Shown here: positions 33,679 to 44,326 of the stretch, in pieces
How positions within the stretch are numbered: the stretch's first letter is position 1
Layout of the letters: every line of letters begins with the position of its first letter
From: Atkinsonella hypoxylon
Lineage: Eukaryota > Ascomycota > Sordariomycetes > Hypocreales > Clavicipitaceae
Reading direction: 5' to 3'
Length of the DNA: 63,657 nt
Assembly (NCBI GenBank): GCA_000729835.1
Contig: JFHB01000181.1
Location: 1 to 63,657, forward strand
Program-made: the position numbers and the translations under genes
Notes under the pieces: model-generated
Database searches by the model: none
The model's input: only the letters and a program-made list of their open reading frames with translations
Told to the model about the DNA's origin: nothing

Positions 33679-36144
33679 ATGGCGTCTGCTGCAGCCCGCC
33701 GCTTATATGAAGATCAAATACCACCGTTCATGTCAGTTTTCGATCTCGACGCCGAAACTATGACCGATGTGGAAACCGTCACAGTCGTAGCGCCCAACAT
33801 GGTGGAAATGGACGCCAAAGTTCCTGGTCTTACTGTCCCGTCTCAAGTGCCCAGTTTTCAGCAGGACACTCTGCATCCCGACCCGACACATAGACATCAT
33901 GACAGCACTTCCACGCGAATGTCAGAATCGACTGACTCATCTCCGACGACCACTTTCTCAACCACCGACTCATCGCCACTTTCGGATCCTTCCCCTTCCT
34001 CTTCTCCTGATTCGCCAGTCAATTTGATTCCATTGTATGACTATCCCTCCACCTCGTTTGTAAGCCAATCAAACACTACACAGGGTAATATGCTCAGCAT
34101 TCCGGAAACGCGGACGTTGGCCCGTCCCATGACTTCTCCGGGCCCTCGAAAACCAAGGAACATGAAGGGACTGTCGATTCAGCCATCATTATGCATCACC
34201 ACCGCATCCAAGTGCGTCGTGACCGAACCCTCTTCACCGTCGTTCATCAAACCAACCATTCCTGCCATGAAGCGAAAGCCTAGCCAATTGAGTTTGAAGA
34301 CGAATGCTTCGGATCTGATCATGAAGACATCCATAGAGGTGCCGGCATCTCCTGCGATGCCCCCAATACTCCAGCGTCGTGCGCTTAAACACTCGACCTC
34401 CTCACCACATATGTTTGCTGCCTTGAAGTCGTCCACTTTCGGTCCGCCTGGAGGCATGACATTCCCCAAAGTCCTGGAAAGAAATGAGTCTGGGCTGTCA
34501 GAAGTTCTACGTCCTATGAAATCACGATTGACCATGGACGTGGAAGAATCAATAGTCGAGGAGGACTCTCCGATCAAGACTCAGATGGCTAATCGCAACG
34601 ACTTTGAGCCATTTCACGAGAGCGCCGATAACGAAGACCAGAAGTCTCCAGGCTATCCTGATGGACCAATCGCCATCTATGGCGACAGTGTGTATCTCTA
34701 TCTGGAGCCAACAGTCGATGAAGCTTCGCAATTTGACGTGGTCATTAATGTGGCTCGAGAAGTCCGCAATCCTTTCCAGGACATAGAACAAAAGGCCACG
34801 AATCCGTTAACGCCTTGTGACGAAAGTCCAATACCCGACACGGCTGTGACCACGGCTAGTTTTGCGACAGCCTTCGAGTTTCAGCCCTCTGAATGCTCAG
34901 TTCTGGACACACCTACCACACCAAGACCGAGCTCACTCCGTGTCCCGGAGTACATTCATATCCCTTGGGACCACAATACCGACATTGCGCCGGATTTGCT
35001 GCGTCTATGCGAGACAATTGAAAATCGAACAAAGATGGGACAGAAGGTCCTGGTACACTGCCAGCAAGGAGCGAGTCGCTCGGCAAGTCTCATAATCGCG
35101 TACGGGCTCTATCAGTCCCCAGAGCTAAGCGTGAACGACGCATACTACGCGGCGCAAGCCAAAAGCCGCTGGATCAGTCCAAACATGAAGCTCATGTACT
35201 CTTTGCAGGACTTCCAGAAAGAGTTGTCAAAGAAAAGATTACCATCTTCGTCAACGTACAGGCCACGTCTGGGACGGAGCCCAACCAAGCACCGGCTGAC
35301 GCTATCAGTGGACGCAATTGATATGGCGCCGAAGGAACCACACACGGCTCCCTTGCCAGGCCAAGAAGAAAAATCGAATGGAGACGACTCACGTAGTTCG
35401 ACTGGAGCTAGGGGAAGATCTACTACGCCTACCCCACAGGCAATATCACCAGGTCCGGCATCAGCCCCTCTCAGCTACTCGTGGAAGGAGCACAGTGAAG
35501 ATGTAGAAATTGATTCCCCTCTCCCGGTGCTTGCCCAGCCTTCCTTTTCATCATCGTCTCTGCCGCCACAACAACTGGACCCCGTTCTGCCATCCTCTCC
35601 GATCCCTACTTTGCCGACTCTATCGTCGTTTCCCTCTCTGCCGACCTTTGTCGAACCCGAGGAGACACCGAAGCGACCCAGGACGGGGTTGGGCAGACCC
35701 GAGTTTGGCTGCGGAGGACCTCGTCAAAGATGGCCGAGTCTTGGTTTGCGAGCATATGAGGCTCCAGCGGCGTTCTCAAGTTTTCCGCTACGAAAGTTCC
35801 AAACGATGACTTATACTGAACCCCAAGACTGTAAACCTGTTGAAAGAACTGTTACAGTCAGCCCTTATCCCGACGACTCTGCATTGCTCTCGCCTCGTGC
35901 TGAAACCATGACGACGAACCCACTGCACCAAGTTCCAGGAGTCGCAGGAATGCATTTTGTCGAGTCTCCGCCTACGCCATCCGAAGGATTGTTCTCGCCG
36001 CGACAATCTTCCTTCCGTCCAGAACCGTTTTCCTTCTTTGGGCGGCTGATGAGGTTCGGCAGACCTCCACAAGCGGCAGACCCTCGGAGTCCGCCAACAA
36101 AGGGGGAGGCGCCCATCACGCGGTCCATCGACGAAATTATCTGA
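33679..36144 (+). CDS. MSG5: Dual-specificity MAP-kinase phosphatase (Msg5 type)
   Basis: Dephosphorylates the TxY loop of fungal MAP kinases (cell-wall integrity and pheromone/invasive-growth kinases in yeast). Single exon, 821 residues. A long Ser/Pro-rich N-terminal region precedes the phosphatase domain, which starts near residue 365 (IAIYGDSVYLYLEP, FDVVINVAREV) and includes IHIPWDHNTDIAPDL. The catalytic loop is VLVHCQQGASRSASLI, with Cys461 as nucleophile and Arg467, matching HCxxGxSRS. AYYAAQAKSRWISPN and FQKEL close the domain. The C-terminal ~330 residues are Ser/Pro-rich. ATG 33679 is the first in-frame ATG; the frame is open for 36 further codons upstream but has no ATG. The leader is long and C/T-rich with several upstream ATGs. 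Confidence 0.92.
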   Translation: MASAAARRLYEDQIPPFMSVFDLDAETMTDVETVTVVAPNMVEMDAKVPGLTVPSQVPSFQQDTLHPDPTHRHHDSTSTRMSESTDSSPTTTFSTTDSSPLSDPSPSSSPDSPVNLIPLYDYPSTSFVSQSNTTQGNMLSIPETRTLARPMTSPGPRKPRNMKGLSIQPSLCITTASKCVVTEPSSPSFIKPTIPAMKRKPSQLSLKTNASDLIMKTSIEVPASPAMPPILQRRALKHSTSSPHMFAALKSSTFGPPGGMTFPKVLERNESGLSEVLRPMKSRLTMDVEESIVEEDSPIKTQMANRNDFEPFHESADNEDQKSPGYPDGPIAIYGDSVYLYLEPTVDEASQFDVVINVAREVRNPFQDIEQKATNPLTPCDESPIPDTAVTTASFATAFEFQPSECSVLDTPTTPRPSSLRVPEYIHIPWDHNTDIAPDLLRLCETIENRTKMGQKVLVHCQQGASRSASLIIAYGLYQSPELSVNDAYYAAQAKSRWISPNMKLMYSLQDFQKELSKKRLPSSSTYRPRLGRSPTKHRLTLSVDAIDMAPKEPHTAPLPGQEEKSNGDDSRSSTGARGRSTTPTPQAISPGPASAPLSYSWKEHSEDVEIDSPLPVLAQPSFSSSSLPPQQLDPVLPSSPIPTLPTLSSFPSLPTFVEPEETPKRPRTGLGRPEFGCGGPRQRWPSLGLRAYEAPAAFSSFPLRKFQTMTYTEPQDCKPVERTVTVSPYPDDSALLSPRAETMTTNPLHQVPGVAGMHFVESPPTPSEGLFSPRQSSFRPEPFSFFGRLMRFGRPPQAADPRSPPTKGEAPITRSIDEII

Positions 36145-37294
36145 TTATTCTTCATTGCTCTCTTGTGGCTTTGCATATATTTTTTATAAGCGTATTACTT
36201 ATGTTCAACCTATACTTGATGACGGCAAGGCGGATCATTGGGCCATTTTGGGTTGTCCGTTTTTATTCCCACGACAGCGCAGTGTAGCAGGTGTCCTGGG
36301 TCAAGGTGACCAAATCCCTTGCATAGCATTGGTAGGCGTTATTATCCCTTTGTGTATAACAAGAGACACAGAGTCGGAACAAACAAGCAAGACCCAATAT
36401 GTAGGGCTATTCACAATGTTGTTATCAAGGACATTTTACGGCGACGGCCCCCTCTCCCCCCCCCGATAACCGAATGGCAATCTCATTGCGCAATTCGAAT
36501 GGGGGCTGCACAATACGACAGCCACCAGCTCACTCTTGTCGTTCTTTTTCTTTTTCTTGTCTCTTGTTTTAATTGACTGCATTCTTCCTTGGCCTCTAGT
36601 TGTGCGATACACGCTAGACACAGCGGAACGGGGCGTCTAGGTTTTTGTTTACGACATGAGATGGACGATTGGAAGGCGTAAGATTTCAGGAAGACCTTAT
36701 GTCTTTTGGGCTTTGGTTTATATTTCTTCATTCCTATCATTCGCTTAATTTGCATTGGCCTCTTTTTGGATACTGTACTGGGACCTTCATCGGCATCGAT
36801 GCAGATATTTCCCTTTTCCAAGCATGATGATGAAGCGAGGATGGAGGCAGGATGGATGGACAGGAGCAGGAATGAAGAAGATATGGACTGGATTGGTTTA
36901 GCCACAAAATAGGATGGATGTTGTAGTTTGGGATTCTTTTTTTGTTTCTTCATTTGTTAAGGCAGCAGGACATACTTTATATCTCTTAGCATGAAAGTGT
37001 TCCGGTACAGAAACTGCTGCTGGCCTGGATCAAAGTAATAAAGAAGCGCGACGTTGAAGCAACCAGATGTGTCTAGTCTATTCATCTAAGTGCGTGTTTT
37101 TGTAAACCCCGACGATGCACCCAAATACTTATACACCATGCGCCAAGTAAAGCAGTCAACCTCCCAAACAGCAAGCACTAACATAGCAAGGGCATATGCC
37201 CAGCCTATATGCACCGACCATTCATTGCAATGGGTAAGAGATTCCGTGGGAAAGCCAAAATAGAAGTCTAGTGGTAAATTGCATTCTTGCATTT
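36145..37294. other. Convergent 3' region, MSG5 and HUT1
   Basis: 1.15 kb between two stop codons. A minus-strand frame of 156 codons (36483-36953) is A-rich and Lys-rich without a domain, and most likely fortuitous. No gene is supported. Confidence 0.65.
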
Positions 37295-38762
37295 CTAAGC
37301 ACCCTTCTTGGCAGCCCTGGCAGCCTCCTTGGCCATCTTCTCCTTCCTCGCGATAGCGGCCTCGACGCCAATGCCGCCGAAGACGAGACCCACGCCGAGC
37401 CACTGCATTTGCGTGAGGCGGTGGCCGAAGGCGAGGACGGAGAGGATCATGGTGAACATCTTGCGGGTGACGGTTACGGTGACGAGGAGGACGGAGGAGA
37501 AGGTGGCGAGGGTGTAGACTTGTTTGTTGGTTAGCTTTATGAAGACACTAGAGCAGATGTTGCAAAAAATAAAAAAAGATGAAAACAAATAGACAAGGAA
37601 AAGGAAAAGGAAATAAAAATAAAAATAAATAGACAACGAAGAAGAAGAAGAAGAAGAAAAAAGAAGAGAAACACCACATACAGATAAATACCTGGCCAAC
37701 AGCACCACAGGCTGCAAACCCAAGCACATCCTTCCACACAGCAGGATACCTGCGTATAAAGTCCAGCGCAGAAGCCAGCTCGCCCGCATTGCCCCCCGCA
37801 AGATCCATGCCCAACCACTCGCCCACCCCCGTGGCGACAAGATACGGGCTCACCAAGAGGTACAAGCCCGTGATGAGGGTGCTCATCATGTTATTCGCAC
37901 ACATCATCTGCGGACCGCTATACGGCCTGAAGGTCTGGAAGATGTAATCCTGCGTGCTGTTGGTCAGCCCGTCGAACAGGAGGTTAATGCCCAGCAGGAG
38001 CAGACCCCAGGCCACATTGGCCTCGTCGGACCGGTCGGCGGCCTTGTTGTGCTTCTTGCCCGACGAATGGAGCGTGAAGACGGCGACACCGGCCGTGACG
38101 GCGGCGACGACGAGATACTTGTAGAGCGGGTACCGCTTGCGGAAGACGGTGATGTGGAGGAACATGACGGGGAGGAGCTTGCAGCTCTTGGCGAGGAGGA
38201 AGGTGATGTAGTCTATGTGGGCGAGGCTGGCGTAGCCAAAGGGGCTGGCGAGGCTGCTCGTCAGGGCGACGAGGGCGAGGGGCCCTAGGATGCGGGCCGA
38301 GGGGATGATGGGCGGCGCGGAGGCGCCCTTTGCGGAGAGGACGAGGTAGACTGAGCCGACGGTTGCGGCGAAGAGGGATTGCACCGTGTTGAGGAAGACG
38401 GGGAAGTGCCATTTTTCGGGGGCGTCGGGGGGTCCGTGTGGTGTTGTGGTGAGCTTCTCTTGGAGGTATGCCCATGTCAAGCTGATTGCAATGGTTAGTG
38501 GGTCGGTATGGTGTGTATTGCGGCGGAATGGACGCATGACGATGCGATGTTTCTCATGGACCTACAAGGAGGCATAGATGCCCGCCACAGAGATGACGAG
38601 CTGTAGCACACCGGCTTCCGACCTCGACTCCTGCACATGTCCATTGGCAGGCTTGACGGCCCCGTTGGCGCGCACTTGTCCATCTCCATTGGCGTCTTCC
38701 CACGTGGTCTTGAAGTCGTCGAATGGTTCGCGCTTCACGGGAACTCGTTTGGTGCGCGCCAT
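37295..38762 (-). CDS. HUT1: ER nucleotide-sugar transporter Hut1 (SLC35B1 family)
   Basis: Multi-pass ER membrane protein of the UDP-galactose transporter-homologue family; mammalian SLC35B1 works as the ER ATP/ADP exchanger. Three exons (38762-38566, 38481-37682, 37518-37295) give 406 residues. Introns of 84 nt (GTAGGT, phase 2) and 163 nt (GTATGT, phase 1) restore family motifs: GIYASFLTWAYLQE across the first, GQVFIFYTLATF across the second. Other landmarks are SPFGYASLAHIDYITFLLAKSCKLLPVM, split here as SPFGYASLAH and LLAKSCKLLPVM, FDGLTNSTQDYIF, and TVTVTRKMFTMILSV. Roughly ten hydrophobic segments are visible. The C-terminus AAKKGA fits the KKxx ER-retrieval signal. The second intron is filled with purine-rich microsatellite DNA. 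The N-terminus MARTKRVPVKRE is cytosolic and basic. Confidence 0.94.
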
Positions 38763-40627
38763 AGGAAGGAAAATGGGGGGGGGGGGGGTGTGGTTTCGGC
38801 AGCGACGCGCTTTGGCAATGGATGGGTGGGTGCGTAGATTTTTTTTGCTAGATTGTGGAAGCGCCAGAGGCAGCAACAGAATTGTGCTTTGAAGAAGCCA
38901 GAAGCCGTTGGTGGCAGGTCGGTGGCCAGGTTCACGAGATGTGTTGTCAAAAGTTAGGGTGGGCTCTTGTTGTCTCCACTTTCTTGGAGCCGAATTGGCC
39001 ATGTTGGCTTCATCGGCTTTCGTGCAGGCGGCTGGTCCCGTGAGGCTGCACTTTCTTTGATGCTGACTCACTGCATAAGTTTGACCAATTGAATTGCCGC
39101 ATTAGGTACGTCATTTTTTTTTTTTCCCTTTCGCGCATGGTACTAATTTATACTATAATAGCACGACTTACAACGGTCCGAGTTATATTATATATAAGAG
39201 CTACATCACGTCTCGCAGTGGTAGCTAGAGCACGCTTCTTAACGGCATCAGTTACATCATGCACCGTACGATTACCTGCCCGGTTTTGCAGCCCTAAGGC
39301 TAGGCAAGACGACTTATTTCCCTCTTCGGAAGCGTATATGCTGTGTTATAGGCGCAAGTTTCTCGCTAGACTGGTAGCGCCGCCCTGTGACTCCCTGATA
39401 TACTTCACGAATCCATCCTATTACTAGTTATCGAGAAAGTTGCTATTGAAGTTGCACAGCTACAAGTTATGTTACGGGATAATCCCACGGATCCGTAGGT
39501 CAGACGCACACGTGACCACAACTATGTATAAATAGTCAGAAGCAACGCTTAAGTAGTCAGATTCATCATTCATCATATTATTATTACATACACTACACTA
39601 GATGCTCCATTCAAGGACTTTTATGACTTATCTCATGATACACTTTATGACCTATCGGAACCAACGACCCAGCGTCGGATCCAACCACATACCGTCGAAT
39701 CCATCCATAACAGTTTCTATAACAGTTAAGCAATTACAGCTTCGTTGGCAGAGCTGGCTTGGAAATCAGCTATAATAGCTTATAGCTCTGCCAAAAAGCA
39801 ACGCAACGAACTCAAAAGAGAGCCAACTAGTAGGCATAAAAATATGCTAAAAATCGCTTATTTTTAACACATAGTAGGTAGCAAGCCTGCTAATAAATAT
39901 GTGATAATGTATGTAATAATTGTTGATTGTTATTGTTGGAACATGCAGCGCCAAGCCAGCATCAGGGCTAAGACTAGAAGTAAACGTGTTGTGTAGTGAT
40001 CGGAACATTACTGAGTCAGGTTCTGGCTATTTTTACCCTTTTCCTTACATCATTTGACTTTGTCTTGACTTTGGTCGAAAGTTAATCTGGCGATGTGAAG
40101 CAATGTTTCCTGCGATGTGTGACATTTTTTCGATTAATGGAAGCGTAATCTGATGCCAGACACAGCCATAACTCTAAGTGGAAATTCTACGAGAAACGTT
40201 CTACACAGAAGAGTATTCAAATTGCTTTCATGAAAGGATTTAGACTTTTTTTTTTTTTCCCTTTTCCTTACATCATTTTCCTTTGTCTTGTCTTCTCCTT
40301 ATGCTTTTTCAGCCGGTACTTTGCTCCTAGGTTCATAAGTAAAAATGATATTACGTCATCCTCATACAAATTAGTCTTTACATACTTTTGTATTAAGTTT
40401 TTCTTCCTCTAGAAGAGTCTGACAAGTTGTCATGAACCTTCCTCTTGGGAGGTATTTGAAGAGTTGAATTACCCAGACCTTGAACTTCTCGGACTCTCCA
40501 ACATTCAAGATCTCAAAGCTTTACACTCTCGACTTACTCAAATCCCTCATACTTCTCGTACCGCTCATACATCATAAAGGATTCTCTCACACAGAAACTT
40601 GTCCTCCGATAACTAACTAAAGGCATC
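38763..40627. other. Intergenic with transposon-like relics
   Basis: 1.9 kb upstream of HUT1 and of the frameshifted orphan gene. It holds a 14-nt G run (38775-38788) in the HUT1 leader, a possible LTR plus coding relic (39470-39890), and an imperfect ~40-nt direct repeat (about 40031-40071 and 40251-40292). The 112-codon frame at 39089-39427 shows no domain. Confidence 0.55.
39470..39890 (+). mobile_element. Possible retrotransposon relic
   Basis: The segment begins TGTTACGGGATAATCC and carries a TATA box (TATGTATAAATAG, about 39524) and a CA-rich end near 39597, as in a short LTR. From 39601 a frame reads DAPFKDFYDLSHDTLYDL and on for about 43 codons to a stop. After it, in another frame, about 40 codons reading ITASLAELAWKSAIIAYS precede a stop. 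These look like decayed coding pieces. No reverse-transcriptase, integrase or transposase motif can be read, so the class is a guess. Confidence 0.3.
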
Positions 40628-41849
40628 ATGGCTACCTTCTACCACTATGACGGCGCAAACTATGTTGCTTACACCGTCAACTCTGAGCTTGCTTGGCTGG
40701 CTACTGCAGCCAATAACTCACCCTCCTCCCTTTACTCTGCATCTTCGTACTCTCCACTCTCGGTAGCTCCTTCATCCGAAGCACCGTCACCAGCATGGAC
40801 TACCACTCCCATACCGGATTGGAGGCCTGAGCAGGAAGCACTCATCCGAGGTACCAGAGCCTGCATCAAGAAGCGCGGCATCAGGTCCTACCTGTGTAAA
40901 TTGAGCAAGCTCAATTTGAAAAACTCGGGTCAACAATGGAGCCCGTTTCCCGATGCACCACCCGAGGAAGTCGACGTCCCCGGTCGTTGTGTATCGACCG
41001 TATTAAATCTCTATGGTCAGGTCCCCCCTTCTACACTTCTGCAATGCCAGCGATGCGGGACGTTATGTGACATCAACTATAACATCGTGGACCAAGGCCA
41101 GGGGGAGGACTTCATCAACTCGGGAGTCCCAATTTACCACCTGTCCTATCTTCACTGCCCGCTGCGCTCACTCAAACTTTGTACCGATAGAACCCGTCCC
41201 GAATGGAGAGCGGCTGAGGTGCAGGCGTTATATACCCTGAGAACCAAGATCTTCAACAATTTGCAGGAGTGGTTCTTGCACATGGTGCCGACAAAAATAA
41301 AACCCGAAGGCTTTGACGACTGCAAGACTAGCCCCAGAACCAAGGACGTCTTCAATGCTTATCGGGGTCTCCGCGTGGTTTGGCATCGATTATTGCACGA
41401 TGGTCGAAGTGATCCTAACTACTACGACGAAAGCGAGGGCAAAATCATCGATGAAATGCCGATCTGGGGGGACTTGGCCACCGACATGGCTCTGGTGAGA
41501 AAGGATCTCATCGGCCACGAACACATCGCCCTGATTTAGGGACTCCCACTCACTCGAGGCCGCTGACTACTTGGACCGGTTTATGACTGAGTGGGAATGG
41601 GAACTGAACTGGCTGAACGCCTACGTTGGCTGGCGACCACATCTGCCACAGGACCAGTTTTTCAGATGTCGGGAATTCGCCATCAAGGTTGGGAAGGGTC
41701 TGAAGGCCCTGGTCGAGGCGGAGAACAAGCTCGATGGCACACATGACAACTTGCAGGCCTTCAACTTGGCAAGGGCCGTGGCTCGAAGCCTCTTCCGAGA
41801 GCTACACAGCGCCTTGGTATGGCCTGCGGTTAAGGATATTCCTGACTAG
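40628..41849 (+). pseudogene. Orphan zinc-knuckle-like protein gene split by a 1-nt frameshift
   Basis: A 303-codon frame (40628-41539) begins at a good ATG (ATCATGGCT) and ends at a TAG in the sequence GATTTAGGGAC. A second open frame (to the TAG at 41849) starts immediately after and encodes about 100 further residues with protein-like composition (DRFMTEWEWELNWLNAYVGW). Removing one T from the TTT at the junction would join them, so a +1 insertion, real or an assembly error, is the simplest reading. The N-terminal product has CQRCGTLC, a CxxC pair that could bind zinc, and many tryptophans and tyrosines. No family is recognised. It sits beside transposon-like DNA and looks lineage-specific. 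If the stop is real, the 303-residue protein may still be made. Confidence 0.6.
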
Positions 41850-42513
41850 GAGGGGGTCGGAGGAACAAATTGTTTTCACACGAACAAAGACGATTCGTTC
41901 GCAATATGTGCAGTTTGATGGATTGCGAATCATCATGGGAAGTTACGGAGTTTGGATGGTGGGACGCATAAATTGCCATCCCATGGGTTTTTTTTTTTTT
42001 TTGGAAGAGAAATACACTTACACTAACTTCTTCTGCCACTGACCTGCTTTCTTTCTCGTGCAAAATTTTTTTTTAAACCATGATCAGTGAGTCTCGTAGT
42101 CGTTCGGGTCAACCTATCGACGCAACGGCAAAGTTAAGCTCGTTGTGCTAGACAGCAAAGCACTGTCTCATAAAAGAAGCCAATACTGTCAGTAATCTTT
42201 CTTTCGAAATCTTCGAGAGTTTTCATGAAAAGAGGTCCTTATCTCACTATCCCTGCCGGGATCTGAATTGGTTTCAGTGGCAATCCCCACGGTCGGGGAC
42301 GCCGTGGTTGCCGCCCGTTGCCGTGCCAACCACCACCACCGGTTTGTTTGGCTTTGCCCACCTGCAACGGCCGTCCATGCCCCCAGCCAGCAGCAATTGG
42401 ACCTGGTCACCTGGCTCATGACCTAGGAGAGATATCGGCGCTCTTCATCGCTCGTTTCCCATCCACACCCCGTCATCTCGAGCTTCTCGTCCAGAACCTT
42501 TGCCTTTGATTCA
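41850..42513. other. Intergenic, upstream of Aurora kinase
   Basis: 664 nt: a 14-nt T run (about 41989-42002), then the C-rich promoter/leader of the kinase gene (about 42310-42510). No gene is seen. Confidence 0.65.
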
Positions 42514-43749
42514 ATGGCCACCCGCACACTAGAGACGCGCTTCGAGCGCCTGGCTGTTCAAGATGAGAAGGACGGCAACGAAAGCAACACCAAGCTGTAC
42601 ACGAAAAGCAAGGTACGCAAGCTGGGCGGGCAGAATCTCACTGGGCTGCTTTCGCTCAGAAGCTTGCAGACAGAACTTCCAGCAACTGACGTCCATCTCT
42701 CACCAGACCATCGCGTCCTCGTCATCGGGACAGCTACCACAGGGGAGCTCCCGAACCCAATTATTCAAAGTCGCATTACAATCGCAAAGCCACAACGCCG
42801 TCGCCTCCGTCACGCTCCCTTCGCAAGCGGCCCAGCGGAAAGCCTACAATGCCGCCTCTCCCACGCGCAAGCCGGTGCCGTCCTCGGCAGGCCCCCGAGG
42901 ATCCTCCTCAAGCGAAGCCGACGACACAGACGCCAGGCACGCTCTGGTCCAGCAGCCCTCGGTGCCCAAGCCATTCCATCTCGGCATGTTCGAGATTGGG
43001 CGGCCCCTGGGCAAAGGCAAGTTCGGGCGGGTATATCTCGCTCGCGAGCGCACAAGCGGCTTCATCTGCGCGCTCAAGGTCCTGCACAAGAATGAGCTGC
43101 AGAGCGGCGGCGTAGAGCGCCAGGTGCGCCGCGAGATTGAGATCCAGAGCAACCTGCGCCACCCGAACGTGCTGCAGATGTTTGGCCACTTCCACGACAA
43201 CAAGCGGGTGTTTTTGATCCTGGAGTTTGCGGGCAAGGGCGAGCTGTATAAGCATCTCCGGAGGGAGAACCGCTTCCAGGAGTGGAAGGCTGCGCAGTAT
43301 ATCGCGCAGATGGCGTCGGCGCTGCGGTATCTGCACCGCAAGCATGTGATCCATCGGGATATCAAGCCTGAGAACATCTTGGTCGGGATCCATGGTGAGC
43401 TGAAGATTTCCGACTTTGGCTGGAGCGTGCATGCTCCGAATAATAGGCGCAAGACGATGTGCGGCACCCTGGATTATCTGCCGCCCGAGATGATCAAGCC
43501 TGGGTCGTCGGAGAACTACTACAACGACAAGGTCGACTTGTGGAGCTTGGGTGTTTTGACGTACGAGTTCCTCGTGGGCGAGGCGCCGTTTGAGGATACG
43601 CCGGTTATGACACAGCGGAGGATAGCGAGGGCGGATATGTCTATTCCCTCGTTTGTTAGCGCCGAGGCTAGTGATCTCATCAAGAAGGTTAGTGTCATGA
43701 TGGCTGGCCCAGGTGACTGACTAACTGTTTTTTTTTTTTGGTTTTTTTT

Positions 43750-43790
<41 letters not shown>

Positions 43791-43935
43791 GCAGTTGTGC
43801 TGACTTGCTTTGTCGCAGCTTCTTGTGCTGGACCCGGAGAAGAGAATCTCTCTTGACCAGGTTCAGGTTCATCCGTGGATCTTGAAACATTGCGTCAAAG
43901 GGGAGAGGGCAGCGAATCGCGAGAGAGGGTATTGA
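42514..43935 (+). CDS. IPL1: Aurora kinase (Ipl1/Ark1)
   Basis: Chromosomal-passenger kinase controlling kinetochore attachment and cytokinesis. Three exons (42514-42612, 42707-43687, 43819-43935) give 398 residues. The first acceptor is the best of three in-phase choices (42673, 42682, 42706) because a CTGAC branch point and pyrimidine tract precede 42706. Kinase domain: GKGKFGRVYLA, CALKVL lysine, HRDIKPENIL, DFGWSVHA, and the Aurora activation segment RRKTMCGTLDYLPPE, whose threonine is the autophosphorylation site. The last exon supplies LLVLDPEKRISLDQVQVHPW and a short basic end (RERGY), as usual for the single fungal Aurora. The second intron (131 nt) contains T tracts and a long TA repeat. 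The N-terminal extension is short and poorly conserved. Confidence 0.94.
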
Positions 43936-44326
43936 ATCAGCGGGAGCCGTGTGAATTAACAACTGATCATATGTCGGAGTTAAAATGTCCCAGATACATT
44001 GGGGACAGACTGGAGTTGGCGTGCGATAAATGAATTGGGCTTCCGTTTATTTCTGCAGATTCATACGCATGAAATGGAGTTATTGATATTGTTATCTTGC
44101 TGGTCTTTTCTTGCGCTCTTGTGCGATGTAGCACGTATTTCGATTTCTTTCTCTCTTTGGACGACAGTAAATCAGGAATAGCATCATGATATCAGATAAT
44201 CCATCATTCTCGGGTATCAATTCAAGTACCAAAGACATTCACGGAGACGTGTCCTTTGTGAGGCCACCTGATGGGGTTTATACACTAATATACAGAAACT
44301 CTGGGAGTGTTGCCTAACGTTGTCCT
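43936..44326. other. Convergent 3' region, Aurora kinase and ATP23
   Basis: 391 nt between two stop codons; it holds only terminator/3'-UTR-like sequence. Confidence 0.7.

Noticed and set aside
36483..36953. 156-codon minus-strand frame in the MSG5/HUT1 gap
   Set aside because: Lys/Ser-rich composition follows local A-rich sequence; no domain; it lies in a 3' region.
43750..43788. TA repeat considered as a promoter or mobile-element target
   Set aside because: It is inside the phase-correct second intron of the Aurora gene, so simple repeat expansion explains it.
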